DNA of 64,000 nucleotides, taken from positions 40,775,501 to 40,839,500 of the forward strand of contig NC_090997.1 in assembly GCF_041146395.1 (NCBI RefSeq), given 5' to 3'. The first letter of the stretch is position 1, and the number at the start of each line of letters is the position of its first letter. The notes under the pieces are model-generated. The model had not been told where the DNA came from. It saw nothing but the letters and a program-made list of their open reading frames with translations, and did no database searches. Position numbers and translations under genes: made by a program. Shown piece by piece: positions 13,061 through 25,218 of this stretch. This DNA comes from Eulemur rufifrons (taxonomy: Eukaryota; Chordata; Mammalia; Primates; Lemuridae).

Positions 13061-13319
13061 AAGGGAACAAGGAGTCAGGCAAAGAGCAAGAAAGCTTGAG
13101 GGAGTAGGTGGCATGGGTTTGGGTCCCATTTTACTCTTCCTTCACTGCTACTTCCTCTGAGATGCTTTGCAGCACCCTCCACCTGTGATAACTCTGCTCA
13201 CAAATTGCTACCCACTGATAAATATCTTCCAATTCTGTTTCACCCCTACAGACCATAAAGGATAAAGATATACTCAATGGAGGGTAAAGATTTTTTAGTC
13301 TTACTGAAATATGTCTTAC

Positions 13320-13405
13320 TCATTGTTTACCCTGAGCACTCAGCAGAGGTGTTGGCACATAGTAGATGTTCAATAAATGCTTGTGGAATGAATAACTAAA
13401 TGAAT
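13320..13405 (+). mobile_element. L2 3' end
   Basis: 'gttggcacatagtagatgttcaataaatgcttgtggaatgaat' is a clear L2 3' terminus. It may belong to the same copy as 12895-13060, with decayed sequence between. Confidence 0.75.
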
Positions 13406-13503
13406 GATTAAAGGAGAAATTTGTAGAAAAAATTAACTTTTTCTGAAAAAAAAAAAAGTGAATCCTTTTTCTGGCTCTTTATGGCTCAAGTCATTTAACG
13501 AAG

Positions 13504-13833
13504 TGCTACGGTTTGAATGTGTCCTTCAAAACTCACGTTGTAATTTAATTGCCATGGTGATAGCATTAAAAGATGGGATCTTGGTCATGAGGGCTCTGCG
13601 CTTATAAATGGATTTATCATGGAAATGGGGTTTAGCCTCCTTTTCTCTCTCTGTCTCACAGGCTGGTTCCTTCTGCTTTCTACTTTCCATCATAGGATAA
13701 CCCTTACCAGATGCCTGGCACCATGATAATGGACTTCCAAGCCTCTAGAACCGTGAGCCAAATAAATCTCTTTTCCTTAGAAATTACCCAGTCTGTGGTA
13801 TTCTGTTATAGCAACAAAAAACAGACTAAGACA
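13504..13833 (+). mobile_element. MST/MLT1-type MaLR solo LTR
   Basis: Starts with TG at 13504 ('tgctacggtttgaatgtgtcc') and ends with CA at 13833 ('cagactaagaca'). It contains 'agatgggatcttggtcatgagggc' in decayed form, 'gccaaataaatctctttt' (polyadenylation signal AATAAA) and 'acccagtctgtggtattctgttatagcaac'. No internal region is attached. Flanking 5-mers (cgaag and aaaag) match only partly, so the duplication is uncertain. Confidence 0.85.
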
Positions 13834-14326
13834 AAAAGGGACTGATGTTATAAATAATGACACTTTTTTCCCTTTTGTTTTTAGGCATTCTTTACTGAGC
13901 TTTTTATGAGACATATTAGCATTTCTCATCAGCACCCATGGACAAAACCATTACCAGGTACTAAGCACCTCTAACAGGTGAGCACCCCGGGTTGAGAACT
14001 GGGACTGCTTCTCTTGCTCCATAAGACTTTTCCTTCATCAGCCTCAGCCTCAGGCATCTTCCTCTAAGCTCCCAGGTCAAAGTCCCTTCACTATTTCCAT
14101 TTGTTTGCTTGAAGCATAGTTTGTTTCCAGCTGTTAGCTGTAGTGCAGTAACCCATTTAAAGGCCTATCATACTTCCTCCTGGAGATAACTGATGCTAAT
14201 GAGGCATGAAATACTCCATTTGAATACCTGGTAGAGAAGTTTCAGTTTCTTTTCAGGAAAAATAAAACTTCTCAACTTGATCATGTGTAAAAGCAAAGTC
14301 CACCATTTCAAAGAAAGGCAGTAATA

Positions 14327-14330
<4 letters not shown>
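13834..14330. other. No recognised feature
   Basis: Nothing identified between the LTR and the CA microsatellite. Confidence 0.5.

Positions 14331-14367
<37 letters not shown>
14331..14367. repeat. (CA)n microsatellite
   Basis: 37 bases of uninterrupted CA dinucleotides. Confidence 0.98.
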
Positions 14368-14370
<3 letters not shown>

Positions 14371-14879
14371 TACTTTCTGAACCTAGAGAGTGGTTGGGCC
14401 AAGGCAGCACAATTGACATTTGTGTTTATTAATCCCTTGGTCCTGCCCTAATGGGTTCATGAGGATTGACTATAATGAACAAACGATGGTTCTGATGAAT
14501 GAGTTTATTGCTTAATTCATAAAACATATGGCAAGCTTTCTCTGCTAGAAGTATTTGGGCAAAAGAAAAGCAAATGAAAATCAAGAATAAATAAATGATA
14601 TGATATTAAAACAATGTTTTGAAGCAGACCAGAAAAGTCAACTAATTAGGGTTTTATTGATCTGGAAAAGAGGAAATCCCAGTTCTACTCTAGGCATATT
14701 TGCACACAGTTAAACCTCAAACTGGAGATAAAGACAGTGTTTTCATTAATACTCAATGGATGCTGGCCCCAATTCTCACACCCTTCTCTGTCTTATCACA
14801 ATGTTGCTCTGTAAAATTCACATTGCAAAATTAATGAATGCTTTACACAAGGAGCAGTTACCATCCTCATAGTAGCTTG
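14368..14879. other. No recognised feature
   Basis: AT-rich sequence with no repeat or gene that I can support. Confidence 0.45.
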
Positions 14880-15270
14880 AATAGGTAGGACAGTGCTGTG
14901 TTAACAACACCAAAATCACAGTGATTTAGCTTCATAAAAGTTTATTTCTGCCTCACACAAAGCGTACTGCTAGTGCAGGTGATTCTCCAGGGAGGCTCTT
15001 TGATCTTGTTTTACTTCCATTTCAACAAGTACTTTCAAGATGGCTAATCACTTCACCAGAGAAGAGGGTGTTGCTGGAGGGTCTTCTACCAACAATTAAA
15101 TACTCTAGCCAGGAAGTGCTACATAGTCCTTGATGTCCAAGAAGACACATGGAACCACTACCATTAACACAAAAGTACCAGAGAGCTGCAATCAATAACA
15201 TCTCCATTCCTTCATCTCCAAAGTCCAGACCATAATCAAGCCTCTCATTGGCTTGTGTCTTCCTCTGTCT
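14880..15270 (+). mobile_element. Old dispersed repeat, family unresolved
   Basis: 'aaaatcacagtgatttagcttcataaaagtttatttctgcctcac' and 'aagcctctcattggcttgtg' resemble a mammalian repeat also seen, in the same orientation, at 58085-58393. I cannot name the family. The minus-strand open frame here is an artefact. Confidence 0.4.
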
Positions 15271-15334
15271 TGGAGAATACTAAAATTTTAACAGAAAAAT
15301 ATCATAAGTAGGAGGGACCATGGTTTACTCCTGT

Positions 15335-15515
15335 CTGCATCAATTCCCAGGTGAATGACCTTGGACAAAGTATTTAGCTTCTTTAAGCCTGATTTTCCTC
15401 ATTTGTCAGATGAGGATAATATTTAAAAGTAGTACCTCACAGACTTGTGAGATTAAAAGAATAATACACAAAAAGTAGTTGACATTGAGTAAGTAAATGC
15501 TTGACTATCCCAGAA
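15335..15515 (+). mobile_element. MIR SINE
   Basis: 'gaatgaccttggacaaagtatttagcttctttaagcctgattttcctcatttgtcagatgaggataat' is the MIR core in decayed form, followed by 'acctcacagacttgtgagatt'. Confidence 0.88.
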
Positions 15516-16075
15516 AGTGCAGTCGGGATTAAAGCTGCCCTTGCTGCCCATCTCATATCTTCTTTACCCACCGAGAAATCCCTGTGAGAAAGGAAGCTTA
15601 AACAGCACCGACCAGGGAGGCTACACTGGGAAACAAGCAGGTGTCTGGATCTGCGGTCTCTGTGTGGAGGCTGTGAAGTGGTCTGTCACTAGAATAAGAG
15701 TTGTCTCTGATCCCTGTAAATGCTTCCCTGGACATGAACTTCAGTGAGGACTTTACAACTTCCATGGAAAAGATCATGACAGACAACAGGCAACCTAATT
15801 CTCTGGAATCATTTCAAATCTAGTTTAAGTTTACTTTAAAGTGCAAACAATGGTATATATCAGCCTTGTAAATAAAGCCTACGTAAAACTTTACCCAAAA
15901 GCACACATTGCCTTTTTAACTTGCTTTCAGGAAGAGATGTAAATGTCATTCTATTTAAACAGAACTACTATATGGAAATTTTGAACTTATCTAAAATAAT
16001 TACAGTCATGATTTCTCACTTTGCAACAGGATTCAGGATAGAATTTACTTAAATAAGCACACCTTTGTATTCACT
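15516..16075. other. No recognised feature
   Basis: Two short overlapping open frames on opposite strands (15517-15786) lack domains. No repeat was identified. Confidence 0.45.
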
Positions 16076-16079
16076 TTAT

Positions 16080-19042
16080 TCTTCTTATTATTTTACATAG
16101 ATGTATTTTTTGCTCCCAGCACCCCCTACACTTCTAGTCTCCCGTAAGCACCGATCTACTCTCTACCTTCATAAGATCCACTTTTTCAACTCCAACATGT
16201 GAGTGAGAACATGCGATGTTTGTCTTTCTGTGATTAGCTTACTTCAATTAACATAATGACCTCCAGTTACATGCATGTTGCTTCAAATGACAGGATTTCA
16301 TTCTTTTTCATGAATGAGTGATAGTCCACTGTATACATACGGCACATTTTTCTTTATCCATCCATTGATGGGCACTTAGGTTGAGTCCATATTTTGGCTA
16401 CTGTGAATAGTGTTGCAGTAAACCTGGGACTGTAGATATCTCTTCAATATATTGATTTCCTTTCTTTTGAATATATACCCAGTAGTGGATTTGCTGGATC
16501 ACATGGTAGTTCTATTTTTAGTTTTTTGAGGAACCTCTCTACTGTTTTCAACAGTGGATGTGCTAGTTTACATTCCCACCAACAGTGTACAAGGGTTCCC
16601 CTCTCTCCATATCCTCACCACTATTCCTTGTCTTTTTTCATAAAAGCCATTTAACTGGGGTGAGATAATATCTCATTGTGGGTTTGATTTGCATTTCTCT
16701 GATGATTTATGATGGTGGGCATTTTTTCATATACCCGTTGGCCATTTATGTCTTCTTTTGAAGGATATTTATTCAGATCTTTTCTCCATTTTAATTGAAT
16801 TATTGTTATTATTAATACCATCTTGGCTATGGACTTTCTTAAACTCCTTATATAGTCTATTAGTCCCCTGTCAGATGGATAGTTTGCAAATATTTTCTCC
16901 CATTCTGTGGGTTGTCTCTTCACTCTGTTGTTTTCTTTGCTGTACAGAAGCTTTTGAGCTTAATGTAATCCTACATGTCTATTTTTGCTCTTGTTTACTC
17001 TGCTTTTACACAGATATTACATATGCAAAAAGTCTTTGCCCAGACCAATGTCCTGGAGCAATTTCAAAGTTTTCTTCTAGCAGTTTCATAGGTTCAGGTT
17101 TTAGATTCAAGTCTTTAATGCATTTTGATTTTATTTTTGTATGTGGTGAGAAATAGGGGTCTACTTTCATTCTTCTGCATATAGTTATCCAGTTTTCCCA
17201 GCACCATTTATTGAAGAGACTGTCTATTCCACGTTGTATGTTCTTGGCACCTTTATTAAAAATGAGTTGGCTGTAAATGTGTGGATTTGTATCTGGGTTT
17301 GGTTCTCTATTCTGTTCCTTTGGTCTATGTATATTTCTTTATGTCAGTGCCATGCTAATTTGGTTACTCTAGCTTTGTAGTATATTTTGAAGTCAGGTAG
17401 CATGAAGCCTCTAGCTTTCTTCTTTAAGCTCAGGATTGCTTTGGCTATTCAGGGTCTTTTGTGGTTCCATACAAATTTTAAGACTTGTTCTATTTCTGTG
17501 AATAATGTTATTGGTATTTTGATAGGGATTATATTGAATATGTAGATTGCTTTGGGTAGTACTGATATTTTAACATTAATTCTTCCAATCCATGAGCATA
17601 GAATATTTTTCCATTTTTTGAGGTCCTTTTCAATTTCTTTCATCAGAGTTTTATTGTTTTCCTTGTAGAGACCTTTCATTTGGTTAAATTTATTCCTAGG
17701 TATTTTATATTTCTTGTAGCTATTATAAATGGAATTGCTTCCTTGATTTCCTTTTCTGATTGTTCATTGTTGATAAGTATAAATGCTAGTGATTTTTGTA
17801 TATTAATTTTGTATCTTGTAACTTTACTGAATTTGTTTATCAGTTCTAACAGTTCATTGGTGGAATCGCAAGCGTTTTCTAAATAAAAGATTATGCCTTC
17901 TGCAAAATGAAGATAATTTGACTACTTCCTTTCCAGTTTGGATGCCCTTTATTTCTTTCTCTTGTCTGACTGCTCTGGCCAGGACGTCTAGTATTATGTT
18001 GAATAAAAGTGGTGAAAGTGGGCATCTTTGTCTTGTTTCAGATCTTAGAGGAAAGGCTTTCAATTTTTCCCTATTTACTATGATGTTAGTTGTGAGTTTG
18101 TCATATATGGCCTTTATTATTTTGAGCTATGTTTCTTCTATATCTTGTTTGTTGAGGATTTTTATCATGAAAGTATGTTGAATTTTATAAAATACTTTTC
18201 AGTATCTATCAAAATGATCATATCGTTTTTGTTCTTGGTCCTTTTAAGGTAATGTATCACATTTATTGATTTTCATATGTTGAACCATCTTTGCATCCCT
18301 GAGATGAATCCCACTTGATCATGGTGAATGATCTTTTTAATGTGTTGTTGAATTATGTTTGCTGGTATTTTGTTGTGGATTTTTGCATGTATGTCTTATG
18401 GTTTTCTGTTTTTATTTATTTTTTATTTTGTTGTTGTTGTTGCTGTATCCTTGTCTGGTTTTGGTATCAGGGTAATGCTGACATTGTAGAATGAGTTTTG
18501 AAATATTCCTTCCTCTTTAATTTTTGGAAGAGTTTGAGTACTGGTAGAGACTGGTATTAGTTATTCTTTAAACGTTTGGTAGAATTCAGCAGTGAAGTCA
18601 TCCAGTCCTGGGCTTTACTTTGATGGTAGACTTTTTATTTAATCTTCAATATCATTATTCATTATTGGTTTGTTGACATTTTCTGGTAAGTTGGATGTGT
18701 TCAGAAATTTATCCATTTTTTTCTAGGTTTTCCTGTTTGTTGTTGTATAGCTGTTCATAATAGTGTCTAGTGATTCTCTGTATTTCTGTGGTCTTAGTTG
18801 CGGTCTCCTTTTTAAATTTCTGGTTTTATTTATTTGGGTCTTCTCTGGCTTTTTTTCTTAATCTAGCTAAAAGTTGCCAATTTTATTCATCTTTTCAAAA
18901 AAACAACTTTTCATTTCATTGATCTCTATTTTTTTCAGTCTCAATGTCATTCATTTCTGTCCTGATATTTATTATTTCTTTCCTTCTACTAAATTGGGGT
19001 CTGGTTTGTTCTTGCTTTTCTAGCCACTTTAAAGTAGTGTAA
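16080..19042 (-). mobile_element. L1 LINE, 5'-truncated, ORF2 broken
   Basis: A minus-strand L1 whose 3' UTR lies at 16080-16250 and which extends about 3 kb upstream. Decayed ORF2 peptides appear in the right order on the minus strand: a reverse-transcriptase stretch at 17854-18063 ('[21 protein letters not shown]' type, with the FADD box lost to a frameshift near 17890), the segment after the RT at 17449-17679 ('[20 protein letters not shown]'), and the C-terminal 'QPTEWEKIFANYPSDRGLI' segment at 16651-16923. Many stops and frameshifts make it inactive. It ends abruptly near 19042, head to head with another L1. Confidence 0.92.
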
Positions 19043-19044
19043 TT

Positions 19045-20690
19045 TGATGACAAATTTTCAAGAATATTATACTAACTAAAAAGGACTGGCCATGGATGAT
19101 CTATAGGAGACTTCAATCCTCTACTTTCTTTCTGTAGCTTTCCAAAAGAATCAAGTCAATATTCAAGTAGGCATATTCATGGAAATTTAAATGTGATGAT
19201 TTTCTCCTTCAGAGAGTGGAAAAGTTCTTACTTTCAAAGGTGACATTGTATATTAATCAAAATGTCCAGCTTTCAACAAAAAATTATGAGACATGCAAAG
19301 AAACAAGAAAGTATGGTCCATATACAAGAATAAGACCAATCACTGGAAATTGTCCTTGAGGAAGCCCTGATGTTGGATTACTAGACAATGACTTTAAATC
19401 AGTTATTTTAAATATATTCAAAGAAATAAAGGAAATCATGTCTGAAGAACTAAAGGAAAGTATAAGAATAACATCTCACCAAATATAGAATATCAATAAA
19501 GAGATAGAAATTATAAATAAAAACCAAACAGAAAGAAAATCTGGAGATGAAAAGTACAATAACTGAAATGAAAAATTCAGTAAAGACACTCACGAGCAGA
19601 TTTGAACTGACAAAAGAGAATCAGTGAACTTAAATATAGCTTAATTGAGTTTATACAGTCTAAAGAACAAAAAGAAAAAAAAATTTAACAGAGCCTCAGA
19701 GAACTCTGGGACACCATCAGATACACCATTATAGGCATAGTAAGAGTCTCAGAAGGAGAGGAGAGGAGAAAGGGAAAGAAAGAATACTTGGAGAAACAAT
19801 AGCCAAAAATTTTCCAAATTTGATTTTAAAATATTAATCTATACATCCAAGAAGCTGAATGAACCCAAGTAAGGTAAACTAAAAAATAGCTACATCAAGA
19901 CTCATTATAATAAAACTGTTGAAAGTTACGATGAAGAGAGAACACTGAAAGCATCAAGAGAGAAGTAACTCATCACATACATACAAGGGATCATTAATAA
20001 TTAATTCCTTGTCATAAATTATGGTGCCAGAAGGTAGAGGGATAACATATTCAAAGGGCTGAAGGAAAGACTGCCGACTAAGTAAAATCATCCTTCAAAA
20101 TGGAAAGAGAAATTAAAACATTCTCAGGTACACAAAACCAGAGAATTTGTTGCTAGACCTGCCCAAGAAGAAATACTACTATTAACAAGTATATGCTAAC
20201 AAATTAAATAATTTAAATAAAATGAGCACATTCTTGGAAAGACACAAACTACCAAAACTGACTCAAGAAGAAATTAAATATTCAAATAGACATATAGCAA
20301 GAAAAGACATTGAATTAACAATCAAAACACTTCTCACAAAGAAAATTCCAGTATTAATTGGTTTCACTGGTGAATTCTATCAAATGTTTAAAGAATTAAC
20401 ACTAAACCTTAATAAACTTATACAAAAACTAAGAAATACTTCAGAACTCATTCTATAAGGTTGGGATAATCTAGGTACCAAAACTAGAAAAAAACAACAT
20501 GTCACAATAAAGGGAAAGTACAAACCAATATCCCTTATGAATGTAGTCACAAAAATCCTCAAAAACAAAACAAAACTAGCAAATTAAATCCAGCAACATA
20601 TAGTAAGGATTATACACATGACAAATGGGATTTATTTCAGGATTAAAAGGTTGGTTTGACATATAAAAATCAATTAATACATGAATAATC
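19045..20690 (+). mobile_element. Older L1 (L1M type), 5' part: ORF1 region and central ORF2
   Basis: The plus strand carries the 5' leader of old L1 elements ('caacaaaaaattatgagacatgcaaagaaaca' near 19275) followed by an ORF1-like coiled-coil region (19380-20140), all with stops. From 20219 an ORF2 internal segment follows (68-residue peptide starting MSTFLERHKLPKLTQEE), which implies an internal deletion between ORF1 and ORF2. The 3' part of the same element appears to resume at 21936 after a nested insertion. Confidence 0.82.
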
Positions 20691-20845
20691 TGGCTCCAGG
20701 CCAAAATATTATGTGTGATCTTCCAGGTCTGACCACAGGCAATTTCAAAGGCTTTACCTGATAGGCTTCAGGGAATAAAACTACCCTTCACACACCAGAT
20801 ATGGTGTACAGTTAGTACACTTCAGCCTATGTGAGAGTTGCAGCC
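20691..20845. other. Unexplained 155-bp segment between old and young L1
   Basis: The sequence from 'aatctggctccaggcc' to 'gagagttgcagcc' does not look like L1 on either strand. It sits exactly between the interrupted old L1 and the young L1's 5' truncation point. It could be a 5' template-switch passenger, an earlier insertion or a decayed segment. Unclassified. Confidence 0.5.
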
Positions 20846-21925
20846 TAGGCAAAGAATTTATGAAGAAGACCCTAACAGCAATCACAGAAACAACAAAAAC
20901 AAATAGATGGAACCTGATCAAATTAAAAAGCTTCTGCACTGCCAAGGAAATAATCATTGAAGTGAATAGACAACCTACAGAATGGGAGAAAATATTTGCA
21001 TGCTATGCATCCAATTAAGGGCTGATAACTAGAATCTATAAAGAACTCAAGCAAATCAGCAAGAAAAAAAATCAAACAACCCCATTAAAAAGTGGCCAAA
21101 AGACATGACTAGAAGCTTTTCAAAAGAAGATAGACTAATGGCCAATAAACATGAAAAAATGCTCAGTGTCACTAATCATCAGGGAAATGCAAATCAAAAC
21201 CACAGTGAGATATCACCTAACCCCAGTGAGAATGGCTTTTATCACGAAGTCTAAAAACAATAGATGCTGGAGTGGATCCAGAGAGAAAGGTACACTCAAA
21301 TACTGTTGGTGGAACTACAAACTGGTGCAACCTCTACAGAAAATAGTATGGAGATTCCTCAAAGAAATAAAAGTAGACCTACCATTTGATCCAGCAATCC
21401 CACTACTTGGTATTTACCCAAAGGACAAAAATTCCTGTTATCAAAAAGATACCTGCTCTCTAATGTTTATAGCAGCACAATTCACAATTGCAAAGATGTG
21501 GAATCAACCCAAGTCCCTATCAATCCATGAGTGGATTAATAAAATGTGGTACCATGGAATACTACTCAGCCATTAAAAATGAATTAATGCCTTTTGTAAA
21601 AATCTGGATGGAACTGGATACCATTCTCCTAAGTGAAGTATCTAAAGAACAGAAAAACAAACACTACATGTATTAAATTGGAACTAACCTAACAGTACTC
21701 ATGTACATAATAGGAAGTAAAACTCAAGGGAAATCAAACAGGTGGGAAGGGGGAAGAGGAGACTGGTGAAATCATACCTAATGGGTACAACGTGCACTAT
21801 CTGGGAGGTGGGCACACATAACGTTGTCGCAAGCAGCACAAAAGCAATCCATATAACTGAAACATTTGTACCCCCATAATATTCTGAAATTAAACAAAAA
21901 AGTAAATATGTCAAAAGAAAAAAAA
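20846..21925 (+). mobile_element. Young L1, 5'-truncated, strepsirrhine-like 3' UTR
   Basis: Begins inside the ORF2 C-terminal region ('aggcaaagaatttatgaag'). Conserved ORF2 peptides follow with few disruptions: 'RWNLIKLKSFCTAKE', 'RQPTEWEKIFACYAS', then a 141-residue open frame at 21151-21576 containing the '[15 protein letters not shown]' motif, and '[10 protein letters not shown]', the region before the ORF2 end. The 3' UTR contains 'gggtacaacgtgcactatctggg', which I associate with lemur/galago L1s, and ends in an A-rich tail near 21925. It is less decayed than the flanking L1, into which it inserted. Confidence 0.85.
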
Positions 21926-21935
21926 CTGTTTATTT

Positions 21936-23065
21936 ATAAGAGCTAAAACTATAAAACTCTTAAACCCAAGCATAAATCTTTATGACCTGAGATTAAGTAA
22001 TGATTTTTTAGATATTACTCCAAAAGCACAAGCAACAACAACAACAAAGGTAAATGGATTTTATCAAAATTAAAATCTTTTGTGCTTCAAAGAACACCTT
22101 CAAAAAGTGAAAAGACAACCCATAGAATGGAAGAAAACATTTGCAAATCATATATCTGATAGGGACTTGTATTTCAACTATACAAAGAACTCAAACTCAA
22201 TGATAAAAAGATAAATAATCCAATTTTAAAATGAGCAAAGAATCCAAATAAACATTTCTTCACATAAAATAAGCAAATAGCCAATAAGCAAATGAGAAGG
22301 CTCTTAAATCATTATCCATATGGGAAATTCAAATCAAACCACAATATCACATAACTTCACACCTACTAGGAAGGCTGGAATCAAAACGATGGACAAGCAC
22401 AAGTGTTGTGGATGATGTGAAGGAATTGGAACCCTCATGAATTACTGGTAGGAATGTAGAAATGGTATAGCCACTGTGGAAAACTCTTATTATAACATAG
22501 AGTTATAATAAGATCCAGCAGTTCCATTCCCAAATATATACCCAAGAAAATTGAAAAGCTTATGTCTTTGCAAAAACTTATACATGAATGTTCATAGCAA
22601 CATTATTCATAATTGCCACTAAGTGAAAACAACCCAAATAGTCATCAACTGATGCATGGATAAACAAGACATAGTATGTACAAACAATGGAATGTTATTT
22701 AGCCATTGAAAGAAATGAAGTACTTATATATGACACAACATAAACCTTGAAAACATAAGCTAAGTGAAAGAAGAAAGACACAAAAAACCCCGCATTGTAT
22801 CCAGTTATAGGAAATGTCCAGAATAGGTAACTCCACAGAGACAGAAAATAGTTTAGTAGTTGCCAGGAGCTGGGGCAAGGAGGAACAGGGAATGACTGCT
22901 AATGGTTGCAGAGCTTCTTTAGGGTGTGATGGAAACATTTTGGCTAGATAGAGGTAATGGTTGTACATCCTTGTAGATATACTAAAAACTGAATTTTACA
23001 CTTTAAAAATGTAAATTTTATGATATGTGAATTACAAATCAATTTAAAAAACTATTGAAAGGTTT
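21936..23065 (+). mobile_element. Older L1 (L1M type), 3' part
   Basis: ORF2 C-terminal sequence and 3' UTR of an old L1: 'agctaaaactataaaactctta' near 21940, 'gaagaaaacatttgcaaatcatatatctgata', and the 3' UTR 'gaaatgtccagaataggtaactccacagagacaga' through 'ttttatgatatgtgaattaca'. The style of decay and the position fit the continuation of the element at 19045-20690. Confidence 0.85.
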
Positions 23066-24832
23066 AAAATGAAAATTAAAGCTATCAATAATTATAGGAA
23101 CTGCAGACAACCATTAACATTTTTAAATATTCCATTCCAATTTCTTTCCTAGGCATGTATACGTTTTAACTAAGTCAAGCCCCAGATCACACATATGTAG
23201 ATATATATATTTTTCCCACCGTGTTTTTTTTTTTTTAAGGACAAAACTTTTAAGAAATATTCTAAGGAACCGTTTTTCTGAAAGAGTTGATTAATCTTGT
23301 GATAACAGACCAGTTTCAGCTCATCTACTGATTAAACAAATATAAGACAATGCTTTCTAGCGGCAAATCTTCACATTGGAAATGATTTTAAAGAATAGTG
23401 ACACTAAGTGTGGGATTTACTAAGTACCAGGATGTAGGAAACTGGTTCAACATGATGTTTTTCAAAACTTTTTACTCTCTTCCTCAACATTCCTTTCTTT
23501 CATAAATATCCCTGTTTTTCAGCACAGGTCTATAGTCAAAGGCTGCATACTGGCTAATGAGTAACCAGCTGCTCTGATTATTTGCCAAGCTAATGTTGTA
23601 CAGGACTATTGCATGCTGAATGATAAAAACCTTGGATACTGCACATTAACTCTGGTACAATATGTATTTTAAATGTCACCCATTTGAGTGGGAAAGTCTG
23701 GTACATTTTAAATGGAGTTTTATTTTCTTTTTTCCTATTTGCATTTCATTCAGAAGCTAAAATAACACACCATCTTTTCTAAGTGCAAAAATGACTCCAG
23801 CATCTTAATTTACCTGTAAAAATTAGGACTTGATTAAGACACCAAATTGAAATACAAAAGTACTGTGATCCTTCCTGGGCACTCAAATTATATGAAAAAT
23901 TTTTAAGGCAAAGCAATGACTGTTCGTGAAATAGCTCCTATCTAGAGTGTTATAAAAGTATTTCAGAAGATGGTTTAGGTTAAATATATGGTATGGATGG
24001 TAGTCATTAAAAAAGCATATAACACATTGTTTTTTAGGCCCTTGACAATAATTGATTGATTATCAGTTGTTACAGCACAATAATGATCCATTTTTCAGAA
24101 ATGGCAATTGGGATGATTTTAAATTTGTTCTGACCCACCCAGCAAGGCACCTTGGAAGTCCTGGTTCTTTAGTTCCCAGGCTTGGTTCTAATGCCACTGG
24201 ATCACAGGCCTTTATAATAGAGCTTATAAAAACACATTTTATGTGAGGCGACTAGTTAGAAAAAATATGACCTTTCAAATTATATCACCATTTTCCACAT
24301 AAAAACCTCTGCCAGCCTTCTAATTCATGCGACCTTTGGAAGCCATAAAATCACTTCCCAGGGAGAATTGATGTAGATTTGATCGGGGACTGTTCTTTTT
24401 GACCCAGAGTGGGTAAATGCCAGCCACCCAAAGCACAGCCCAAGGAACATCCAAATTCACTCAGCCCAGGGAGACATCTGCAGCCTGAGGAAGTCATCTG
24501 AGTCCAGTGATGGACTTGCTAAAGACAAAGCTAGTTAAGCAAGCTAAAGGTTTAATCTTTATCTCTTGATTGCAAACCAAAGAAAACCTTTAGACTTGCC
24601 AACTGCCTAAAGAGGAGTATTTCAGAGATGTTAACAAATACAGGACCCTACAAACAGAGTGCTTAGAATATGTAAGTATAGAAATTAAAGTAATCAGAAA
24701 AGGAAATGCTGCCTGTGAAAATGGGTAAATTTAATAGAATTTCTATCTGTTAGTAAAGCAATATTATTTTAGAACATGGTGAATGATTGGGTAAACAGAG
24801 GAAAGAGCAGAAAACTTAGAAAAGCACTGTTT
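23066..24832. other. Long stretch with no recognised feature
   Basis: No repeat or gene was identified. A T-run (23225-23237) and a TA-rich patch (about 23200-23213) are the only low-complexity segments. The 64-codon open frame 24052-24246 has no recognisable domain. Confidence 0.5.
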
Positions 24833-24842
24833 AATATCTTTA

Positions 24843-25208
<366 letters not shown>

Positions 25209-25218
25209 AATATCTTTA

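Noticed and set aside
16758..17156. 132-codon plus-strand open frame as a membrane protein
   Set aside because: It is the antisense translation of an L1 ORF2, which is A-rich on its own strand and therefore gives hydrophobic Leu/Phe-rich artefacts.
21151..21576. 141-codon open frame as a host gene
   Set aside because: Its peptide is the L1 ORF2 C-terminal region with the '[15 protein letters not shown]' motif.
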